Part shown: piece after piece, positions 26,010 to 34,346 of the stretch
Numbering within the stretch: position 1 is the first letter of the stretch
Layout: every line of letters begins with the position of its first letter
Source: Martelella mediterranea
GTDB lineage: Bacteria > Pseudomonadota > Alphaproteobacteria > Rhizobiales > Rhizobiaceae
DNA: 64,000 nucleotides
Reading direction: 5' to 3'
Assembly (NCBI RefSeq): GCF_021021415.1
Contig: NZ_JAINWJ010000019.1
Span: forward strand, 1-64,000
Translations under genes and position numbers: made by a program
The notes under the pieces: generated by a model
What the model was told of the DNA's origin: nothing
Database searches by the model: none
Seen by the model: the letters and a program-made list of their open reading frames with translations, nothing else

Positions 26010-26795
26010 TCAACGAACCAGGGAGCGCACATTGGCCGCCGGCGGCAGCATCTCGCGCACCTGCAGATCGCACTCGAATATTTCCCGCAATCGCTCCCTG
26101 ACCGTGTGGCCATGTTCGACCACCAGGCTTTCCGCGCGCGAGGACTGCCCCCTCCGGACCGCCCCGTAAATCGCCTTGTGCTCTCTGTGAGCCTCCTCCA
26201 TCCGGGCCAATCCGTCCTCGTCCTTCTTAACCGTGAACAGAAAGGTTGACGGCGATACGAGCGGCATGCGGCTGAGGTTCGCATAGACCTTGTTGAGCGT
26301 CGAGCGATTGGCGGCCTGGATCATGTTGAGGTGGAACTTCTCGTTCGCCCGCGTCCATCGCGAAAGCTTCTCGGCCGATGTTCCAGCGCCGGACAACAGG
26401 TCATCGCACTCGGCGATGCATTCTTCAAAGACCTCAATGCCTCGGCCGGCCAGATGCCCTTCCTCCATCGCGGTGCGGATGGCGAGGCCCTCGAGGGCGC
26501 TGCGGACGTCGTAAGCGGACAGGATATCGTCAACGGTAAATTCACAGACGGTGAAACCCCGGTTGGGATGGCCCTCGACGAGGCCATCCGCCTCCAGCAT
26601 GCCCAGGGCGACCCGCACCGGGGTGCGCGAAACACCGAATGTTTCGGCGATGTCGCGCTCCTGCACGCGTTTGCCGGCGGGCAGTTCGCCGCCCAGTATC
26701 ATTTCGCGCAGTCTCTGCGCCACGATTTCGGTGTTCGTGAGCGTTCCCGCGCGCACCTGAAGTTTGCTTTGAGACTCTGTGTTTGAATTGGCCAC
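26010..26795 (-). CDS. GntR-family regulator (FCD type)
   Basis: This roughly 261-residue regulator has a winged helix (LREMILGGELPAGKRVQE.., TFGVSRTPVRVALGMLEADGLVEGH) and an FCD domain with WTRANEKFHLNMIQAANRS, similar in plan to the GntR at 4.7-5.4 kb. GTG 26795 is preferred because GGAG lies seven bases upstream; ATG 26831 would add 12 residues. It is divergent from the second TRAP operon. Two GCATGC-centred sites, TAGCATGCCA and TGGCATGCCA, lie between them and are its likely operators. Confidence 0.87.
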   Translation of the reverse strand: MANSNTESQSKLQVRAGTLTNTEIVAQRLREMILGGELPAGKRVQERDIAETFGVSRTPVRVALGMLEADGLVEGHPNRGFTVCEFTVDDILSAYDVRSALEGLAIRTAMEEGHLAGRGIEVFEECIAECDDLLSGAGTSAEKLSRWTRANEKFHLNMIQAANRSTLNKVYANLSRMPLVSPSTFLFTVKKDEDGLARMEEAHREHKAIYGAVRRGQSSRAESLVVEHGHTVRERLREIFECDLQVREMLPPAANVRSLVR

Positions 26796-27235
26796 CTGAC
26801 ACTCCAGTGTTTCAGACCTCACCTTGTACATCAATTCCGGCCTCTTGGGAGCGCCTGAACGGTTGCGGGCAGCGCAAGTCGGCCTCGTGTATCCGACGCT
26901 TTCGACAAAATAGCATGCCATTTTGCAAAAAATCAATAATTCTCTTTGAATTTTGCCATTGATCAATTAGTTTGGCATGCCAGAATGGAATTGAGGCAAA
27001 TCCGGGAGGATCGGGCAAGGATTGCCCGGCAGGTGTTTTGACTCAAAAGCGGGAAGGGGAGGCTCGGCGCGGGGCGGCATGTTTCGCAAATGCAATTGCC
27101 GCTCTATTTCGGGGTAACCGAAGCAAATTCCGTTCGTAAGGCATTCAAGATTCTGATTCTGCAGGGGTTATATTCGGAGATTGTCCTGAGGCAGAATTTG
27201 AAGGCGCAAAATTAAACTTTCTTTGGGAGGAAAGA
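26796..27235. promoter_or_regulatory. Divergent control region, GntR / TRAP 2
   Basis: This 440-base region has an A/T-rich centre around 26900-26980 holding both GCATGC-type sites. The part from 27000 to 27235 contains no gene; it likely holds the TRAP promoter and leader and ends in GGGAGGAAAG before the TTG start. Confidence 0.6.
26911..26983. promoter_or_regulatory. Paired GntR-type sites TAGCATGCCA and TGGCATGCCA
   Basis: The first site is at 26911-26920 (one mismatch from a perfect dyad). The second is the perfect palindrome TGGCATGCCA at 26973-26982. Their centres are 62 bases apart, close to six helical turns. This parallels the paired ATTGCATGCAAT sites of the first GntR/TRAP locus. 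Confidence 0.68.
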
Positions 27236-28267
27236 TTGTCAAAACTTACCAGATTTACCAGTGGTATTGCCGCGGTAGGCGTAGCCTGCTCGGTGCTTCT
27301 TTTTTCGGTTGCCGGTGCCTCTGCAGCGGAAAAGCTGCGCATGGTGACCAGCCTTCCGGCCCCTTCGTTCCTGTACAAGGACATCATTTCGGTCTGGGCG
27401 AAAAATGTGACGGATGCCTCCAACGGCACGCTCGACGTGGAGGTATTCCCGGCAGGCGCCTTGGGTCGGGATCCTGCATCGCACCTTGATATGGTCTCCA
27501 GCGGCATAGCCGACATCGGCTATGTCGTGGCCGGCTACACGCCGGGCGCCTTTCCCGAAACGACGGTGATGGAACTGCCTGGCGTCATTCCTTCCGCGAC
27601 GGTTGGCTCGATTGCCGGCGCCATGATGGTCGAGGAGGGCCTGTTCAAGGGCGTTGGCATGGACAAGGTGAAGATCTTGGGCATGTTCTCGACCGCGCCC
27701 ACGCTTTTGCACACCACCTCCAAGGTCGAGACCCTGGATGAGGTCAAGGGCATGCGGCTTCGCGGAGCGGGCCCGCAGCTGCTGCATTCGATCGAGGCGC
27801 TCGGGGCAACCCCTGTCGGCGGCATCACCAGCTCAAACCTCAGCGAGGCGCTGTCGCGCGGGCTCGTGGCAGGTTCGGTGAATGAATGGGTGGCAGCGAC
27901 GATTTTCGGCGTTATCGAATCCGCGAAATTTCATCTCGACGTCAATATGGGAACCTCTCCCATCATGGTTGTGATGAACAAGGCGAAATACGACGCCCTT
28001 TCGGACGAGCAGAAAGCGGCGATCGACAAGAACGCCGGCGAAGCTTTTTCGCGGCTGTGGGGCGAGCAGTTTGACGGGAACAACGAAAAGTTCCGCGCCA
28101 AGGCCCTGGAAGATCCTTCCCAGCAGATGGTGACCCTTTCGCCCGAGGAGAAGGCCAAGTGGGAGGCCCGCCTGCAGACCGTGGTCGACAACTGGATCGA
28201 GCAGACGCCGAACGGCCAGCAGATCTTCGACAAATACAGCGAGGCGGTTGCCGCGGCGAGCCAGTAG
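27236..28267 (+). CDS. dctP: TRAP transporter solute-binding protein (DctP family)
   Basis: This 343-residue periplasmic protein has a signal peptide of about 29 residues ending VAGASAA before EKLRMV. The substrate-binding core includes LDEVKGMRLRGAGPQLLHSIEALGA, with the conserved Arg contacting a carboxylate. Translation starts at TTG 27236 behind GGGAGG; no ATG competes. It heads a dctPQM operon divergent from the FCD-type GntR gene. It is only distantly similar to the DctP at 5.7 kb, so a different acid substrate is expected. Confidence 0.9.
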   Translation: MSKLTRFTSGIAAVGVACSVLLFSVAGASAAEKLRMVTSLPAPSFLYKDIISVWAKNVTDASNGTLDVEVFPAGALGRDPASHLDMVSSGIADIGYVVAGYTPGAFPETTVMELPGVIPSATVGSIAGAMMVEEGLFKGVGMDKVKILGMFSTAPTLLHTTSKVETLDEVKGMRLRGAGPQLLHSIEALGATPVGGITSSNLSEALSRGLVAGSVNEWVAATIFGVIESAKFHLDVNMGTSPIMVVMNKAKYDALSDEQKAAIDKNAGEAFSRLWGEQFDGNNEKFRAKALEDPSQQMVTLSPEEKAKWEARLQTVVDNWIEQTPNGQQIFDKYSEAVAAASQ

Positions 28268-28276
28268 GTTCGCCCG

Positions 28277-28320
28277 AACACGGGCGGCGGCGCGCGTGAA
28301 AAACGCACCCGTCCGCCGTT
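28277..28320 (+). other. Possible intercistronic hairpin after dctP
   Basis: A G/C-rich imperfect stem (GGGCGGCGGCGCGCGTG against CGCACCCGTCCGCC) with an AAAAA loop lies between dctP and dctQ. Such hairpins often raise the level of the binding-protein message over that of the permease. Confidence 0.4.
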
Positions 28321-28395
28321 CGTGCTCGCTTGTCATTCTCTCCAATGCCTTGCCGCGAAACCAGAACCTCACCGTTTCCGAGGGGAGTAAGTCCT

Positions 28396-28956
28396 TTGTC
28401 GTCCATAGATAGAATCACGCGCTACGCGACGCGCTGGTTGGCGCTGCTGGGGTTTGGCGGCCTTCTCGTGCTTGCGATCATGACCGCGATCGATGTGCTC
28501 TCGCGGTCGCTGCTGTCGGCCCCCATCCATGGCGTCAACGATGTCAGCTCGGTCGTCATGGCGGTGGTGATCGCATCATGCATACCCGCCAGTCTCTACG
28601 ACCGCAGCAATATCTCGGTCGAGATACTCGGCTCCATGGGAGGGCCCTCGCTCGAACGGGTGTTCCGGGTATTCGCGAGCCTGGTGGTTCTCATCTTCAT
28701 GTCGCTGATGGCCTGGTACTTCGTGCCCTATACGGAAGAAACCTACAGGACCGCGCGCCAGACCTGGGTGCTAGCCTGGCCGGTCTGGCCCTGGTGGGCG
28801 GCGGCAACGGCGTTCCTGTTTCTCGCCGCCTTCGTTCAATTGCTGAATTTTATCAATGATATAATCGTGATGGTCACCGGCGGGCGGGTCGATCCGCAAG
28901 GAGTCGAAACGAAGCTCGTGCCTTCCCGCAACCCGAATTCGGAAAGTGACGCATAA
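28396..28956 (+). CDS. dctQ: TRAP transporter small membrane subunit (DctQ)
   Basis: This roughly 186-residue protein has four hydrophobic helices (about residues 14-36, 48-66, 84-106 and 125-150) and the DctQ-type segment MTAIDVLSRSLLSAPIHGV. TTG 28396 is preferred because GGGGAG lies about nine bases before it; an ATG at 28330 would add a non-hydrophobic leader with no ribosome site. It sits between dctP and dctM in one operon. Confidence 0.85.
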   Translation: MSSIDRITRYATRWLALLGFGGLLVLAIMTAIDVLSRSLLSAPIHGVNDVSSVVMAVVIASCIPASLYDRSNISVEILGSMGGPSLERVFRVFASLVVLIFMSLMAWYFVPYTEETYRTARQTWVLAWPVWPWWAAATAFLFLAAFVQLLNFINDIIVMVTGGRVDPQGVETKLVPSRNPNSESDA

Positions 28957-28958
28957 AA

Positions 28959-30257
28959 ATGGAGCCTTCTGTCATTGCCCTGATCGGCTTTGCCGTCATG
29001 TTCGCTCTGGTCGCGGCGCATGTGCCGATCGGCGTTTCGATGGCCGTGGTCGGCGTTGTCGGCTTTGCCTTTCTGGCCGGCTGGGGCCCGGCGCTGTCGC
29101 TTCTCGCTTCGGAACCCGCCTCGACAATGGCCAGCCTTGACCTCGCGGTCATCCCTCTGTTCATGCTGATGGGCGGTCTCGCCACCGCCGGGGGCCTTGC
29201 CAAGGACATATATGAAACCGCGGAAGCGCTCGTCGGACACCGCCCCGGCGGGCTCGCCGCCACGACCGTCGTCGCAAGCGCCGGTTTCGGCGCCGTCTGC
29301 GGCTCGGGCGTTGCCACCACCGCGACCTTCGGGCGCGTCGCGCTGCCGGAAATGCTCAAGCGCGGATATTCCCCCGGCAGCGCCGCCGGCTCTGTCGCCG
29401 CCGGCGGTACGCTCGGCATCATCGTGCCGCCGTCGAGCATCATGATCCTGTACGCCGTGCTGACGGAACAGTCCGTGCTTTCGCTCTTCACGGCGGCGGT
29501 GGTCCCGGCCCTGCTGTCGGTGACGCTCTACATGATCGCCATCTGGATCGTCGCCAAGCACAATCCGGCCGCAATGCCCGGAACGGACCGCCTGCCTTAC
29601 AAGGACCGGATCAGGGCGATCGGCAAGTCCTGGGGCGCGATAATGCTGGCGGTCATCGTGCTCGGCGGCATTTATTCGGGCGTCTTCACGGTCAACGAGG
29701 CGGCGGCGATCGGCGTGGTTCTGGCATTCCTGTTTGCGATCTTCCGCGGGCGGCTGAACCGCAAGACATTTCTGGTCGTGCTCTCCGACGCCAGCGTGTC
29801 GACCGTGATGATCTACATCATGGTCTTCGGCGCCATGATCTTCTCCTACTTCATCAGCATATCGGGCGTGACGACCGACATCGTGGTCGGCATCAACAAT
29901 CTGGACCTGCCGCCGCTCGGCGTGATCTTCATCCTGGTGGTAGTCTATCTCTTCCTTGGGTCGATCTTCGACGAGGTGGCGGCCATTGTCGTCACGCTGC
30001 CCTTCGTGCTGCCGATCATCATTGCGATGGGCTACGATCCGGTCTGGTGGGGCATATTGAACGTCGCTCTCGTGGGCGTCGGCATGCTGACGCCGCCAAT
30101 CGGGATCAATGTGATGCTGCTGAGTTCGATGAGGCCGGACATACCGCTCTTCACGATCTATCGCGGAATCACGCCATACTTCCTGGCCGATTGCGTCCGG
30201 ATCCTGATCCTCGTCCTGTTCCCGCAGGTAACGCTGTGGCTGCTGCATGCCGGCTGA
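28959..30257 (+). CDS. dctM: TRAP transporter large permease (DctM)
   Basis: This 432-residue polytopic permease has about 12 hydrophobic segments and family elements AGFGAVCGSGVATTATFGRVALPEM, GGTLGIIVPPSSIMILYAVLTEQ and VGVGMLTPPIGINVMLL. It starts two bases after the dctQ stop. It completes the second TRAP system. The sequence beyond the stop is decayed, beginning with a hemE fragment that overlaps the last codons. Confidence 0.92.
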   Translation: MEPSVIALIGFAVMFALVAAHVPIGVSMAVVGVVGFAFLAGWGPALSLLASEPASTMASLDLAVIPLFMLMGGLATAGGLAKDIYETAEALVGHRPGGLAATTVVASAGFGAVCGSGVATTATFGRVALPEMLKRGYSPGSAAGSVAAGGTLGIIVPPSSIMILYAVLTEQSVLSLFTAAVVPALLSVTLYMIAIWIVAKHNPAAMPGTDRLPYKDRIRAIGKSWGAIMLAVIVLGGIYSGVFTVNEAAAIGVVLAFLFAIFRGRLNRKTFLVVLSDASVSTVMIYIMVFGAMIFSYFISISGVTTDIVVGINNLDLPPLGVIFILVVVYLFLGSIFDEVAAIVVTLPFVLPIIIAMGYDPVWWGILNVALVGVGMLTPPIGINVMLLSSMRPDIPLFTIYRGITPYFLADCVRILILVLFPQVTLWLLHAG

Positions 30258-30279
30258 CGCGGCGCCCGTGCCCGGCCTC

Positions 30280-30351
30280 GCATATGGCGAGACCGTAAAC
30301 CCTCCGATCTGGCTGATGCGGCAGGCAGGACGCTATCTGCTAGAGTACCGT
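30280..30351 (+). pseudogene. hemE: hemE (uroporphyrinogen decarboxylase) N-terminal fragment
   Basis: A stretch of about 24 codons reads YGETVNPPIWLMRQAGRYLL then EYR, which is the conserved N-terminal signature of uroporphyrinogen decarboxylase (normally PPIWLMRQAGRYLPEYR). The usual Pro is Leu here. Similarity stops right after EYR, and the frame then runs through unrelated sequence to a stop at 30429. A full enzyme has about 340 residues, so this is a scrap only. The functional hemE must lie elsewhere in the genome. Confidence 0.72.
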
Positions 30352-30429
30352 ACTTTTCGCCTGCGATTATCTGTAACCAAGCCAAACCGTTATCTCGTCG
30401 GCATGACAGTCTGGGGTACCTTGGCGTAA

Positions 30430-31090
30430 ATTGTCCCGAACGACTGGCGAAGGACCCCATCGGGAGTTCTCGCGTTTTCCCTATTGGCATATTTGTCGTT
30501 GTCCTTATTGCAGCAAGCGCAACGTCATAGGGAGGAAACGTGACGCCACTGCCCCGAGCTCGATAATTACCGGAGTTGTAGACTGCGAAAATTCCGCTTC
30601 AGAGCCATCGGCGGGCGTCGGCGAACCGCGGTGTGCCAGCAGCCTTTCTCATATTAACGCAAAATCAGTCAGACCGGACATAGCCTCATTTTTGTCATTC
30701 TAGCTATGCCGAAGCTCTTGTTCGGTCATCAGAATTTTTCCGCGGAAAAATTTCATAGCGACTGCGTCGAAGGTTCATATCCCCTCAAGACTTTTGGGTA
30801 AGGCACTATTCCGCCACCCGCTCACGAGAGTGTTCCAAGACAGACGCAGCGGCCGCCTTGGAAACGAAGTCGTTCATTCCCTGTGTGTTGCCTTGGGCGG
30901 CGACCTCTGCCTCCACGGCCGTGGTTTCCTCGAATCGGAGATAGCCGATCAGGCGGGCAGGGGCGATATGGTTTCGATAGTCAATGATCGGCGGCTGATG
31001 AGAATGCAGCTTTTGGCTGTATCGGGGCTGACTGCCTCGCCTTCGGACCCGATAGGTGCAATGTAAGAGAAATGCGACGTCGGGGTTCCG
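30430..31090. other. Decayed spacer
   Basis: This strip of 660 bases has no gene I can support. It is A/T-richer than its surroundings around 30660-30780. Two 90-codon frames (30431-30703 and 30794-31066) lack motifs. The minus strand near 30770-30800 reads YPKVLRGYEPSTQSL then stop, similar to a peptide antisense near 2.1 kb. Confidence 0.45.
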
Positions 31091-31117
31091 TTGAGGTCTG
31101 CGCCGGAAAGGCTTGAG

Positions 31118-31417
31118 ATGGCGCGCGCGGGTCTCCGGTTCTCGCTGCTTGGGCCGGGAGCGGATATCCGGTCAGTGGTGGCGCTGGCGGAGGCGGCGCA
31201 TGCCGAAAGCCGGTTTTCCTATATTTCCTTCAGTTCGGTAAAGGTTGAGGCGATCGTCGCGCGCATTGTCGCGCGGCCGGAGCAATCGGCCTGTATTCTG
31301 GCAATGCGGGGCAGCGATGTCGTGGGCATGCTGTGGTGCTCCGTCGGCGCCAGCACCAAGTTCTGTCAATATGGCGCACGACGAACCGTAAGGGCCACAC
31401 TCGGATACAAATGGTAG
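31118..31417 (+). pseudogene. GNAT-family acetyltransferase fragment
   Basis: The frame reads like the first half of a GNAT N-acetyltransferase: an ADIRSVVALAEAAHAESRF segment typical of helices 1-2, then a beta region ILAMRGSDVVGMLWCSVG. The acetyl-CoA-binding half (Q/RxxGxG/A) is missing; the frame continues into unrelated sequence and stops. About 99 codons remain of an expected 150 or so. The call rests on pattern only. Confidence 0.5.
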
Positions 31418-31531
31418 GGCGTTGCGATCGGCTCTCTTCCTATCTGCCTTTTCAATGAGGACGGAAACAACAGGCCTCGTCCACGGGACTGTGGATCATG
31501 CCAGCAGAACAGAACGGGCATCCCATCATGA
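31418..31531. other. Spacer
   Basis: No gene or clear signal was seen between the GNAT fragment and the LysR stop codon. Confidence 0.4.
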
Positions 31532-32425
31532 TCATTCCTCCTCGGTGCGCACGCCATAGGGACCGCAGAGATCGACGAGGACGCCGTGCAGCGCGCGCGT
31601 CAGTTCCCTTCTCGGAGAATTGACGCGGTCAACGAGGCCGATCTGGCGTGTAACCTGGGGGGTGCCAAAAGGGATTTTCTCGATTTCCATGTTTCCGGGC
31701 TCCTGCAGCGCGACGTGAGGCACGACCGAGATGCCAAGGCCCTGTCGAACGCAGGTCACGATCGATCCGATCGTATCGATATGGGCGATGTCCTGCGTGA
31801 CGACGCCGAGGCGTGACAGTTCGGTGTCGATGAGGTTTGCCAGCGGAACCGGGCTGTGAAAACGGACATAGGGCTGGGTATTCAGAAGATGAATGGGGTC
31901 ACGGCTTGCTGTTCCGGATGGAGTGATCAGCCAAAGAGGTTCCTTGAGGAAAGGAGACCACCGCAGGGCGTGCGGAAATCCGATGTGTTCGGCAACCATG
32001 GCAGCGTCGAGACGGCCCGAGGCGACATCGGTGATCATCGGCGCAGAGAGCGAGACGCGCAGGTTGATCTTGAGCTGCGGATATTCATCCCGCATTCGCA
32101 ACAGGGCCCGCGGCAATAGGTTCAGCGCGCTTGAACGGACCGAGCCGAGCAGAAGGGTTCCTGCGATCTGGCTGCCCCGCAACACCGCCTTGGCATCATC
32201 TTCGCGCTGAAGGATATCCTTGGCCATATCAAGGACCTGCATCCCCTGCGAGGTGAATTTCGGCGGCCGGCTGGCGCGGTCGAAAATGACCACGTTCAGC
32301 TCCTGCTCGAGCGCGTGGATCTGCTGGCTGACGGCCGAAGGCGTGAGGCCGACTTCGTCCGCAGCGCGGGCGAACGTGCCCTGGCTGTGGATGGACAGAA
32401 GGGTCTTTAACTGACGCGTATCCAT
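31532..32425 (-). CDS. LysR-family transcriptional regulator
   Basis: This 297-residue LysR regulator has an N-terminal helix-turn-helix (residues 1-62; MDTRQLKTLLSIHSQGTFAR.., LTPSAVSQQIHALEQEL) and a periplasmic-binding-protein-like effector domain (about 90-290). ATG 32425 fits the family start; longer frames have no homology. It is divergent from the dehydrogenase gene of the first 2-hydroxyacid module, 186 bases away, and is the natural activator of that operon (32.6-37.4 kb). The other copy of the module uses a GntR protein instead. Confidence 0.9.
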   Translation of the reverse strand: MDTRQLKTLLSIHSQGTFARAADEVGLTPSAVSQQIHALEQELNVVIFDRASRPPKFTSQGMQVLDMAKDILQREDDAKAVLRGSQIAGTLLLGSVRSSALNLLPRALLRMRDEYPQLKINLRVSLSAPMITDVASGRLDAAMVAEHIGFPHALRWSPFLKEPLWLITPSGTASRDPIHLLNTQPYVRFHSPVPLANLIDTELSRLGVVTQDIAHIDTIGSIVTCVRQGLGISVVPHVALQEPGNMEIEKIPFGTPQVTRQIGLVDRVNSPRRELTRALHGVLVDLCGPYGVRTEEE

Positions 32426-32611
32426 ATAAAATCCAGTTTTTCTAAATCTAATAACAATAATTAATCGCTTTTGTGAAGTCAAACTTTCTACTAGACCTCC
32501 CGTGGTGGAGGACAAGAACCGGCAATGGCTGGGAGGCTGATCCGGAGTCCCGAGAAAATCAGAACAGTTGCGCGCTCCAGCCCCTTCGGAGCGTCCCTGG
32601 AGACGTGTTTG
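32426..32611. promoter_or_regulatory. Divergent LysR / dehydrogenase promoter region
   Basis: The region from 32430 to 32500 is A/T-rich compared with the flanking genes and should hold both promoters and the LysR site. I could not pick a single convincing T-N11-A dyad. A CTGGAGACG ribosome site precedes the dehydrogenase start. Confidence 0.5.
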
Positions 32612-33622
32612 ATGAGCAAGACGATACTGGTAACCGGTCCTGACCTGGCCGCCGAGGCAAAGGCGCTGGCGGAGAGCCACGGCTACGAGCTGGTGCATAT
32701 GCCGGCCTATTCCGATTCCACCGTGATTGCGGACTACATGGCGAAGACCGGAGCCGTCGGGATCGTGTCGCGCATGGGTCGTATCGATGCTTCCGTCATC
32801 GAGGCTGCCCCGCAGCTTCGGGTGATTTCCAAGCACGGCGTGGGCGTCGACAACATCGATATCGTCGCGGCTGCCAAGCGTGGAATTCCGGTTCTGGTTG
32901 CCACGGGCGCCAATGCGGTTTCGGTGGCCGAACATACCATCGCTCTTTTGCTGACCGTCTCAAAACGCATCCTGTCCTTGGACCGGAGCCTGCGCGAAGG
33001 CCGCTGGGAAAAGCCCGGCTTTCAGGGGCGGGAGCTCAACGGCGGCACGATGGGCCTGATGGGTATCGGCGCGATCGCCCGTGCGACCGGCGTCATGGCC
33101 AAGGGGCTGGGCATGACGCTGATCGCCTATGATCCCTATGCACCTGACAGTGCCTTCGAGGCTGTAGGCGCGCGCCGCTGCGCGACACCGCAGGAGCTGT
33201 TTTCCGGGTCGCAGGTGCTGTCGCTGCACAGCCCGTTGACCGAAGCGACGCGCAATATCGTCAATGCCGAGGCGCTGGCGCTGATGCCCAAAGGCTCATA
33301 CGTCATCAATACCGCGCGCGGGGGGCTGATCGACGAGCAGGCGCTGCTGGACGCCGTGGTCTCGGGTCACATCGCCGGCGCCGGCATCGATACCTTCGCA
33401 TCCGAGCCTCCGGGGCCGGATCATATCTTCTTCTCGCAGCCGAATATCGTCATGACTCCGCACATCGGCGGTGTCACCGCCGAAGCCAATGCGCGCGTCG
33501 GGACAGAAGCGCTGCGTGGAATCTTCCAGATTATCGACGGCCAGCCGGTCGCTCCCGAGCGGATCATCAATCGCGAATTTCTGGCCGCCGACGCGGCGCA
33601 CCTCACAAGCGTGGAGAAGTAA
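32612..33622 (+). CDS. D-2-hydroxyacid dehydrogenase
   Basis: This 336-residue NAD(P)-dependent dehydrogenase of the PGDH/D-isomer-specific family interconverts a 2-hydroxyacid and a 2-oxoacid. The substrate loop is KHGVGVDNID (residues 74-83). The catalytic residues are Arg236 (NTARGG), Glu265 (FASEPP) and His284 (TPHIGG). The Rossmann motif is GIGAIA (151-156), with Ala in place of the usual third Gly. ATG 32612 follows CTGGAGACG; a longer frame from 32525 covers the promoter. It is the first gene of an operon with an RraA-like aldolase and TctCBA, and divergent from LysR. It likely oxidises the imported hydroxyacid for aldol cleavage by the next gene product. Confidence 0.9.
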   Translation: MSKTILVTGPDLAAEAKALAESHGYELVHMPAYSDSTVIADYMAKTGAVGIVSRMGRIDASVIEAAPQLRVISKHGVGVDNIDIVAAAKRGIPVLVATGANAVSVAEHTIALLLTVSKRILSLDRSLREGRWEKPGFQGRELNGGTMGLMGIGAIARATGVMAKGLGMTLIAYDPYAPDSAFEAVGARRCATPQELFSGSQVLSLHSPLTEATRNIVNAEALALMPKGSYVINTARGGLIDEQALLDAVVSGHIAGAGIDTFASEPPGPDHIFFSQPNIVMTPHIGGVTAEANARVGTEALRGIFQIIDGQPVAPERIINREFLAADAAHLTSVEK

Positions 33623-33623
33623 T

Positions 33624-34304
33624 ATGCCTGCCGGCTTCCGAATCCTTAATCGTAATCAGGTTGCCTCGAAAGAGCTTGTCGATGCCTTTGCCAGGCTTCC
33701 CGTCGCCAATGTTTCCGACAGCATGTCACGGATGACCGCGGCCGGACCCACTCTGCGACCCATGCATGCGTCCGGGAACCTTGCCGGCGTTGCCCTGACC
33801 GTGAAGGCGCGGCCGGGCGATAATCTGATGCTGCACAAGGCAATTGATATGGCGGTCCCGGGCGACGTGATCGTCGTTGATGGCGGCGGTGACCTTTCGA
33901 ATGCGCTGATGGGCGAACTGATGCTCGCCTATGCAGTCCGCAAGGGCGTTGCCGGATTCGTGCTGAACGCGGCGATCCGCGACCTCGACGCTTTCGTCAA
34001 GACCAACCTGCCGACCTTCGCCGCCGGCGTCAGCCATCGCGGCCCATACAAGGATGGCCCCGGCGAGATCAACGTTCCGGTGAGCATCGGCGGCATGGTG
34101 ATCCACCCCGGCGACATCGTCATCGGCGATAGCGATGGTGTGCATTGCGTTCCGCTTGCCGATGCGGAGGAGGTCCTGAAGAAAACCCAGGCCAAGTCGG
34201 ATGCCGAGATCCACCAGATGAAGGCGATCGCCGAGGGCACCAATGACCGCGCCTGGGTCGATGCGGCCCTGAAGCGGCTCGGCTGTGAGTTCCCCGCGGA
34301 CTGA
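33624..34304 (+). CDS. RraA-like protein, HMG/CHA-type aldolase family
   Basis: This 226-residue member of the RraA/HMG-aldolase family has VVDGGGDLSNALMGELML (glycine-rich ligand loop) and LNAAIRD with Arg119-Asp120, the catalytic pair that binds pyruvate enolate and metal in HMG aldolases. A GVSHRGPYKDGPGEI segment (136-149) marks a branch shared with the protein at 43.6 kb. It starts one base after the dehydrogenase stop. The inferred role is retro-aldol cleavage or oxaloacetate-type decarboxylation of the 2-oxoacid from that dehydrogenase. RNase E inhibition, the original RraA role, is unlikely in this context. Confidence 0.85.
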   Translation: MPAGFRILNRNQVASKELVDAFARLPVANVSDSMSRMTAAGPTLRPMHASGNLAGVALTVKARPGDNLMLHKAIDMAVPGDVIVVDGGGDLSNALMGELMLAYAVRKGVAGFVLNAAIRDLDAFVKTNLPTFAAGVSHRGPYKDGPGEINVPVSIGGMVIHPGDIVIGDSDGVHCVPLADAEEVLKKTQAKSDAEIHQMKAIAEGTNDRAWVDAALKRLGCEFPAD

Positions 34305-34346
34305 TCCGCGACGAGACGACCAAAGCATGAAAAGGAGGAGAAAACC

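Noticed and set aside
28836-30248. 470-codon open frame antisense to dctM
   Set aside because: Low-complexity charged translation, opposite a clear TRAP permease.
30794-31066. 90-codon plus-strand frame in the decayed spacer
   Set aside because: No recognisable domain and no ribosome site; the opposite strand looks slightly more protein-like but has stops.
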